Source: Hyposmocoma kahamanoa (Eukaryota; Arthropoda; Insecta; Lepidoptera; Cosmopterigidae). Taken from it: a stretch of DNA of 64,000 nucleotides. The notes beneath the pieces were generated by a model. That model made no database searches, was not told the origin of the DNA, and saw only the letters and a list, made by a program, of their open reading frames with translations. How positions within the stretch are numbered: the stretch's first letter is position 1; the number at the start of each line of letters is the position of its first letter. Location: positions 1,843,738 to 1,907,737 of the forward strand of contig NW_020654748.1 of assembly GCF_003589595.1 (NCBI RefSeq), written 5' to 3'. The position numbers and the translations under genes are program-made. This document shows, piece by piece, positions 40,401 through 49,400 of this stretch.

Positions 40401-43400
40401 AATTAACAAAATGCATTTGAAAAAGTCCTTGATTGGACTTCTTCAAACGCATCCATCTGAAAATGTATCAGTATCAAATGGAATTACCTCCCCACGTAGG
40501 CGTAACAGCATAACATAACTGTCACATTAGCAAATCAAATTAACCAAGAGTACGGCAAACGTCGATAAATAGGTTTTTGTGTCGACTGCTGTGGGGCCAT
40601 TCGTTACTGTGAACAATTAAACAATTATACTGTTTACTTGTGCATTATCCTTTTGTTATCATTCTATTCAAATATTTATACTGCGTTTGACATTTGAACG
40701 TAGTCTGGGAACTTCTTATTAATACATTGTACATTGATGCTTCGAATGAGCAGTAGAGTTTAACGACGATATCGACTTCTTAGGTTTTCGCGATTGTTAC
40801 ACATAAGAAATGAAACTATTTTTCCGAATTTAAATCGCGTATATTTGTTTTTTCAAACAAACCAACGTTTTGAGCCCTTTACAGGTCCCATGGTCATGGT
40901 TGGCGTATGACTTTACAATACGACAATTTCAAGTGTAATTTGCTTACCTATGAATTAGAGATTATTTAAGTTTTAGTTTGACTTTGACTATTTTTTAGCA
41001 ACACAAATTTCATTAAATTAAATTAAAATCTGTAACTCAATACTTTAACAACATTTGTAACAATACTTCCGAAGTGTACCACTAGATGGCATTGGCATAG
41101 AAAACGCAATTTCTGAATCGCGATGTTAAGATTTTCTCTAATGAAATAACTTGTCACTAGTATTTTATATGTAATTGATTTAATCTATTCTTCTACTTGT
41201 CTATGGTTATTAATGATCTACTCAACGATTGCATTTCTACGGTTGTCCTCATTACTAAGAAAGGGTTTCGAACTTTGCAAAGGTCTAAAAGAAGTAATGT
41301 AAAATATATGTTTATATTTATTTTCTGCTCTATCTGTAATTATGTATGGCTCCCTAATACCAAACACAACGAAATTTCGCAGAAGAAAATGTATAAAAGT
41401 CGCTTTAATCGAAAGAGTTGTTTATGAAAATAGTCGTATTCAATTTTCATGATCATTCAGACGACCATGGAGCATGCATACCTAAATAATGCCTATTCAC
41501 TCTCGCCTAGAAAAGGCTCAAGTAAGAGTGTTCAGGAAATAAGTATGCAGTACGATACCCAACACTGTTGTAACTCAAAATTGTGGAATTGAGAAAACAC
41601 GATTTAATAACTTTATATAAAAGAATAAACCGACCTCAAAAGTGCATGGAATTACATCTATTTGCCAAGTTCTATTGAAATCGGTCACCGGAAAGTACGC
41701 GAAACCGGATTCATTCCCTAGTTTGCCACCCTTAGAGGTGAATATTTTCTTCAAATTTAAATGGGACCCATACTGAAACTCTTTTTCCAACAAAAAAAGA
41801 ACCATCAAAATCGGTTTGCAAGTACTGGAGTTATCGCGTAACATACATACAAAAAAAACCAGTCGAATTGAGAACCTCCTCCTTCTTTGGAAGTCGGTTA
41901 AAAATTAAAAAAGAATAGATAAATAAGTATTATTAATTAATAAAAATAATCATATATTATTTACAACAATATCCATTCGGTATTTTTGCTTTGGAACTTT
42001 CAAATCGTGTTTTTCAATTCGGCCGTTTTTGAATTACGACAGCATGTGGTTTCAATTGCGAAATGTGGAAGCGTAACGCTTCAGAAACGTAACGTTTCTT
42101 TTGTCCGTCTACTCAAAATTTACTTATTCGCTAAAAAATGGTTTCTTTTACGTAAACGCAGTGATAAAAAATTAGAACACTGAGCAACGTCGATCTGTTT
42201 GTGCCAAACAAGTATGTCCGCACGGGCCGACCACGGGAGCACTGAGGTTATGTCTCAGGGTGACGGGCGCAGTGCAGTGCCCATTAGATCTTTGCGATTT
42301 AAAGCTCTGAATGGCACTGCAACTGTTATGGATAGGCGTGTCGCTTGGTATCATAAAAATAGTTATTTGTTATGCAAGGCTACAAAGTTGTGAAACCTGA
42401 GCAAGGGAAGGAAGCTAAGAATCAAAAATAGATTCCTGAGCATAGCGAGGGTTTCAAGCCACGAGACGCAAAATAACTTTGCTACCGAGCGAAATACAAA
42501 ATTTTTCACCTCACTACAGCGAGGAAAACGGTAGATGAAACAAAAACAATTGAACTATAGAACATCAGTTTTTTTATGCCGTTTTGTGTTGCGATCTGAA
42601 TTTGCACCTCATCAATTTTTATTCTTGCTTGTGCTATCAATTATGTGTGATTAATTGATTATTGAAATTATTTTATTTTTGCGACGAATCGAAATAATTT
42701 AATAAACACAATTAGTTATCATTGTCAATTTAATGTCAACAATAATAAGAATAAAATGTACCAACGAATTTATATTATATAATTAAGTAACGTACGACAA
42801 ATCGCGTAGTTCTACGTGTCATTATCTTTTTTTTTTTCATCGAGAGAAAAAGTTAGTTGCACCACAGGTCATTCTCACGTTCGAATTTCAATATCCTTTT
42901 CCATGCTGGCGTGGAAAAAAACGCTTTTGCGCGCAGATTTCTAGTGAGAAAGAAAGCCTTTCCGAGCTAGTGAGGTGAAAAAAATATTACTGTAAGTTTA
43001 CATTGTTTTTTCTTATTTTTATTCTTCACTCGTCTTGTATTTTGAAAACAAATTTCCTAACTTAACCAGACCGCCCTTCGGGACTTGAGGCCGTCACGGA
43101 ACGCTTTATTATTGTCACGCTACTTTACGGTAATAACTGATCCAAAAAGTTACTTTTCCATTTAAACTTGTTTAACGTGTTTAGTTTATATTACAATTTC
43201 CGAGTACTTTAACAAATATATAACATTCTAATAGGTACAGAGTGTTTTGTGATGCCATTGCAACTAGATTTTAGCAGAATAATAAATATCATAATTACAA
43301 TATAAATATCTCAGTTTCAAGTTTCAACTACTGGTTTCAAGAAAATTTACAAATTAGGTAAGGTACATCTGAATAATTAAGGAACATTAGAATTCTTCTA

Positions 43401-46400
43401 CTACAAATGACAAACAATGAGAAAACAAAACAAACACAAAGAAAAATCTTTTTCAAAACGATTTGGTTTCTTCTTTCTTCTTTTTTAAAGTAATGTAGCT
43501 CCATCGACCACTACCCCGAAGGGATCTAGACAATGTAAATTAAAAATAAGTAAATACGTTGTATTGTCGTGCGCCTGATGGTAAGCTACACGCCTGTCCA
43601 TAACAGTTGCAGCGCCAGTCAGAGTCTAAAATCGCAAAGATCTGAGTGGCACTGCCACTGCGTGAGTCACCCTGAGACGTAAGTTGACAAGTCCCATGTG
43701 CCTGTAAAATCACCAGCACCTTTACCCTTCAAAACCGGAACACAGTAATGCTGAGATTACTGCTTGGCGGCGGAAATAGGTAACGTGGCAATACTACCCT
43801 GGACAAACTCTTTCACATGGCGCTCTATTGCTTAATTACCCTTTTTACTTTAATTCAACTGAATCTCCTAGTGGATTCTGTTTACGTCGTTATTAATAAG
43901 GGATATATGTGGACAAAAAATCCACATAAACCCCTCAGGGATTGTAGCAGGGGGTTCAAATGGACGAAGGGGATACAATCGAAGATTCCGCCTACGTCAA
44001 GTTAGGGAAGACACGCATTTATTACCTACTTAGAATTTGACCGGTGGATTTCTGGTTTGTGACTTTTCTTTTGACATTGACATTTTATGTGTTTCTGATA
44101 CAAACATATCGTAATAATTGTCACTAATAAATATTAGATAGTTTTTTGTTTCGTCTTGATGTGGATTTTAACAAACGGAGTTTCTTTTGCCTTTTCTAAG
44201 TTATTCAACAACTATATAAAAGACTGTGGCGAAGGAATACTGCACGTTTTATTCAAATTCCAACTTTCTCCCTTGTTTTCGAATCAATAGCCGATGACCT
44301 TTGCAAAGCGTTTACGCGATTGCATTCAAATTTGATCCTATTTTGGTTGCATCGACTCGCGTGCTTCTTTCTAATATCACAAATTTCAATGCCAGCAATA
44401 AAACTACCTTTGTGCAGAGCCGGGTGTAGGTTTCTTTAGCATTTTGCGAAAAAACATACTACCGTTTACGAAATATTATTGAGGCAGATGAATAGTATCA
44501 ATCAGCCAGTTTCGATAGGGTTTCTTCGATAGGGTCGTAAACTCGTACTTTAAAAAATATTGTTGCACAATATTGTAAATTTTAATTTCATATGTTAGTT
44601 GTAATCTTTCTGGCTGCGTACAGAGTTTACACAGATGGCACATGCCTTAACGAGAGAAAATAAGAATAGAATAAATCTTTTGTTATATTTCTTTTCTTCT
44701 CTAAAAGTAAGTCGGATCGGTCTAAGTAATATTCCGCAAACTGTACCAACTTTTACCTAAAACTTCATAATACCTGTAACATATTTATAATGTCTTATCT
44801 AGTTATTCTACAACGATATCAATAATTATGTAATGATTTATTTTTTTATTTTAAATATAGAAACACAATAAAAATCACATTGGCATAATATTGTACACAC
44901 CTACGTACTATCAATAAAGTTTGACGCGTTACCACCTTAAAGTTTATTGTTGCGTGCAGGCAACGGCCGGTTAGTACTGACAGCATTCTTGTTATTGTCA
45001 ACCAATGGCGTTTGTGGTCTAGATCATGTTTTAATTATAAACAAAAGGTTGTCACAAAATAAATAGCGGAGCAAGTAAACAAGACTTGATAGTAAAGTTT
45101 CAACTTCCTGGTAGCACCTGTAAATACATCCTTGTTACAACCGATAAATTCTTCGAATGCTTCTAGAAGTCTTTAGATACGTACTTTGAAGATTGGACAA
45201 TGAATAACACCCATGATCCACAACTCTATCAAAACCATCAAACGTCAAGGGCACAAAAAACATATCGATATATAGTCGGCACGCCAACAATACGATTTAC
45301 GACGTTATAAACATCGAACATTATTCGAAAAACGGGGGATTCGGTCAGGTTCCTTCGGAAACATCAAGTTTTCATGCTAAATATGCCCGATGAATGTAAT
45401 GGTATACTTGTTTGAGGTGAGCGCCCGATTTGTTAGAGCTAGAAAGCTCTAGAAAATTTGTAACACGCTTTTTTGGTATATCTATTATATAGGTAAATTA
45501 AAACAAAAACAAAATTTCTCTTTTCTCCTTAGTATTTATTTTTTACCATTTAAGTACAAAATGTCACTTTGACATTATAGTTTAAAAATAATTAGTAAAT
45601 TATTTGAAACCCAATGGTGTTGGTGTAATCTATATAGTTAAACCATTCACGTATTTATTTCTTGTGGTAAATGATTTATCTTTAAAATCAATACCGTGAA
45701 TAGGTTTTTTTTAACCTTTACTTTCTGACTGACTTATTTGTTTTGTTATTTTTTTTTTAATGGCAACGTAGACTACTAGAGCTGCGAACCATAGATTCGA
45801 TTTTACTTTTGTAATCGAGCTTCATGTAAATTAGAAACTTTTCTTTATCATTTCCACGTCAAACGCCGACAGATTGCCAAGTACTTTCTTTATTGTATAT
45901 GTACGTAAACCTGGTATGTCCACGTATACTAGCGGATTTAGGTGACAAGACTTGGTAGCTTAGCCTGAGACTTTTTTCTTCGGAACGCGGAAATACAGTC
46001 CTAGTACCTACAAAAACGTGGGACATCCTGATATGAGATCGGCAGTCGACATTGTCAAAGTCGCTCGTCTTGCGTCGCCCACGTGACATAAATCTCGCAA
46101 TCGATGTCTTTTATAACTAAATAAGTCCCATTTTTGTTTGTTGTAAATAATAGACATTACATTACATATGCTTATCACTGCATATATTATGTATCAAATG
46201 AATTATTGAAGTATTTTATAAATATAAGAGAACACACCATACTACATTATAGAAATATATACGTAATTTATTTTAGTTTAAACGCGACACACACGTCCGG
46301 TACTCACTCGGTTTTAGGGTCCACTGAAAATCAGCGTCACAGCCTTGTCCCGGCGGTGACATTAGCTGAGTGGATCCTATTACATACGCCACAGCCGCAC

Positions 46401-49400
46401 ACATAACATCTACTTCGTACAGCAATAGTGTTGACCAGCTTTATGGTCGAATAATTATTTATTGCCAAGATTTTATTTTTAATTAATTTTATTTAGTTTT
46501 CTTTTTGTTATTCATTTTCTGTTTGTTTTAATTTAGTTTGTTTTAAGTTTAATTTAGTTCTGTTTTATTTTAATTTTTTTTACTTTTAATTTTTTACTGT
46601 TTATTGTGTTGTGGTGTTTTGTAATAAATGTATTCTATTCTATTCTATTCTATTCAAAGTCATGGGCCGTAGATGGGCGACTTCTCTTTTTATGAGACCA
46701 AGAGACGGGACGAACAAGTCGTGCGCCTGGTGTTAAGCAACACGCCTATCCATAACAGTTGCAGTGCCAGTCAGAGCTTTAAATCACAAAGATATGAGGG
46801 GTACTGCCACTGCGCCCGTCACCCTGGGACGTATGTTGACAAGACCCATGTACCTGTAATTTCACCAGCTTCAAAACCAGAACGCAATCATGCTGACATT
46901 ACTGCTTTGCGGCAGAAATAGGTAACGTGGCAGTATTTCCCTGGACAAACTCTTTCTCGAGCTCTTAAAATGTATCCTTCACAAACGATAAAGCAAATAC
47001 CATAATCGTATCTTTCTTTTATAATCATAGAAACAACCGTCAAGACCATTTTATATGAAACATCGTTTTATTGCGAGCGCATAGCATTCAATATTTATTT
47101 CTTCTCTGAGCTACTGACCAAAACTAATCAATTTCATTCAATGTTAGTAAACTAAGTACTAGAATGGAATAAGCTAACGACTAGACGCTGTTGCACGAAT
47201 ACTATGCAGTATTTGTTCTAAATAATAATAATAATAAATTTGTTGGTATTGGTAGGTCAATGAGATAAAGCCATAGTTTATACGAAATCGACTGTTAATT
47301 AACAGCTAGGCCAGATTTTAGTTAGTTTAGATCATAGGTTCCCAACCTTTTATGGACTATCGACCCCTTTACAAGAAAAAATATCCGACGCTCACTTTTA
47401 CGTAATAGTTAATTATAAAATCTAAATTATGATTAATCTTAAAATCTGTGAATTATCTCAACTTAAAATGAGTAATACTAAATTAATATCGTTATTTCAT
47501 TATTTTGGTAAGTTGGGTTTTGTATACACCTTGCATAGTCAATCACACTCTCTGTCACACACAGAACACACACACGCACACGCAAATACACATACACACA
47601 CGCACGCACGCACACACCTTCACACACATACACACACCCTCGCGCCTTAAGTCTATTAATAAGTCATTTCTTGATGTAACTATCTAAGTATAAGTAAGCT
47701 GTACTTGTCTTTGGTCCGGAGTGTGGAGGGGCTGGTGATCTGTAATACAGGTCTCCTAGTACGGATGCCAGTCTCTCACACAGACTTAAATATTGTACTA
47801 TTTAGATAATTAAGCACTGTTTTTGTATTTATACTAAGACTTTGTGAGAGAAACAATAAAGATTTATTTATTTATTATTTATTTATTTATATCAAGAAGT
47901 GGATAGCTAGATAAAGTTTCTTTTTCATGAAAATAGAAGTATTTCATAACGCGGGGGGCGTTTTTTTTTTATTTGCCTTTGAAGCAGCTACGTTTGGTTT
48001 AGATAATGCATATGGTATACATTCCATCACAGGCTAGAGACATATTGTTGCCAGGCCGTTAACGCAACTTCTAGAAAGACAGTTTGTCGTAGTCTTCGTA
48101 GAGCTTAAACAAATATATTTAGTGCTATAAATGTCTCCTTTATAAGTTACGTTAAAATCATATTAAAAATCATCAACGCTAAAGATACATCTTGATATAT
48201 CTTCAAGGATATTTGGTTGAACCATCCATTTATAAAAGTAATTTTCTTGTCCATCAGGCACGAAAAAGATGGAATACAAGACCCGGCAGTGGCACGAGAA
48301 GTGTTTCTGCTGCGTAGTGTGCAAGAACCCTATCGGCACCAAGTCCTTTATCCCCAGGGAGCAAGAGATCTACTGCGCTGGCTGCTATGAAGACAAGTTC
48401 GCCACACGCTGCGTCAAATGCAACAAGGTTAGTTCTCCAAAAAATCATTAGCACTATTGTTAGCCGTGTCGGCTTTACCTGTGGTGCATTGTGTGCGGCG
48501 CACACGAGCGCAGGGTCTTTAGGTGATGCTGAAATCCGCTCGCAATGTCTCCAAAGGGCCTGCGTCTCTCGCAGTGCAAACGACAAACGCTTCCCAACAT
48601 CATTTATAATTGCACCATTTGCACCCGAATTTCCCCATCACTGGGGAAAATATAACTATGAGTATCCTATTTTGAACACGTGCTATACTAGAGGACACTA
48701 GCAGCTTGATTTTTATTGCCTCTTCCGACCGGAAAATGCGTCTCTTCCGAGTCGAAACGCATAATTGCGGTTCACAACTGGCCGATCGGAAACTTTGACA
48801 TTTCAAATCGGAACAGTGGTTAATTTAACTCACAAATTAGAAAGATATAGTAGGAATCAGGTTCATCTTCGCGCTCGGAAACCCATCTGATTTCGAGACT
48901 CGGATGGGCTACCCGATCGCATCCATTCCGATTTTAATTAAAATCATCCTGCAGGGTATTGAGTGTGTCAGCCTTCATTTTCGTCAAGTTCGTTTTTGGC
49001 TATAGAAAACGTAGAAACAATAGATTTGCCATAATTATTTCACAAATATGCAACTTTGGAAGTGGACGGTCATAAAAGCCGTTTACAGGTCAAGTCGAGA
49101 ATGTTCTCGAAAGTGTCGATCGATAGCCTCTTCCTACCCAAGAGGAATCCAAAGGCGTGAAATATGTATGTAATAACAACACACCAATTTATCCAATATC
49201 TGATCTCAAACATTGCATCGACCACTATTACCAGATTAACGAAATTATATATAATTATTTATTGCACATATAGTTTAACAGGAAGTGCTCTTTTATTTGC
49301 GTTTGAATAATGCAACCGATGAACTGTCACGGATGCCAGCAGGTAATTTATACCACATACGAGCTGCACTAACTGTAAAAGAAAACTTGAAAAAATTGGA

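Noticed and set aside
44212..44222. TATA box CTATATAAAAG
   Set aside because: Isolated match in an AT-rich region with no open frame, donor or GC change nearby.
47560..47645. Possible CRISPR-like or other structured array
   Set aside because: Simple CA-type microsatellite with irregular units, no repeat-spacer layout; the genome is eukaryotic.
47429..47687. Frames rich in His/Thr
   Set aside because: Translation of a CA microsatellite.
48254..48586. 110-codon minus-strand frame over an Lmpt exon
   Set aside because: Shadow of the GC-rich LIM2 exon on the other strand; composition only, no domain.
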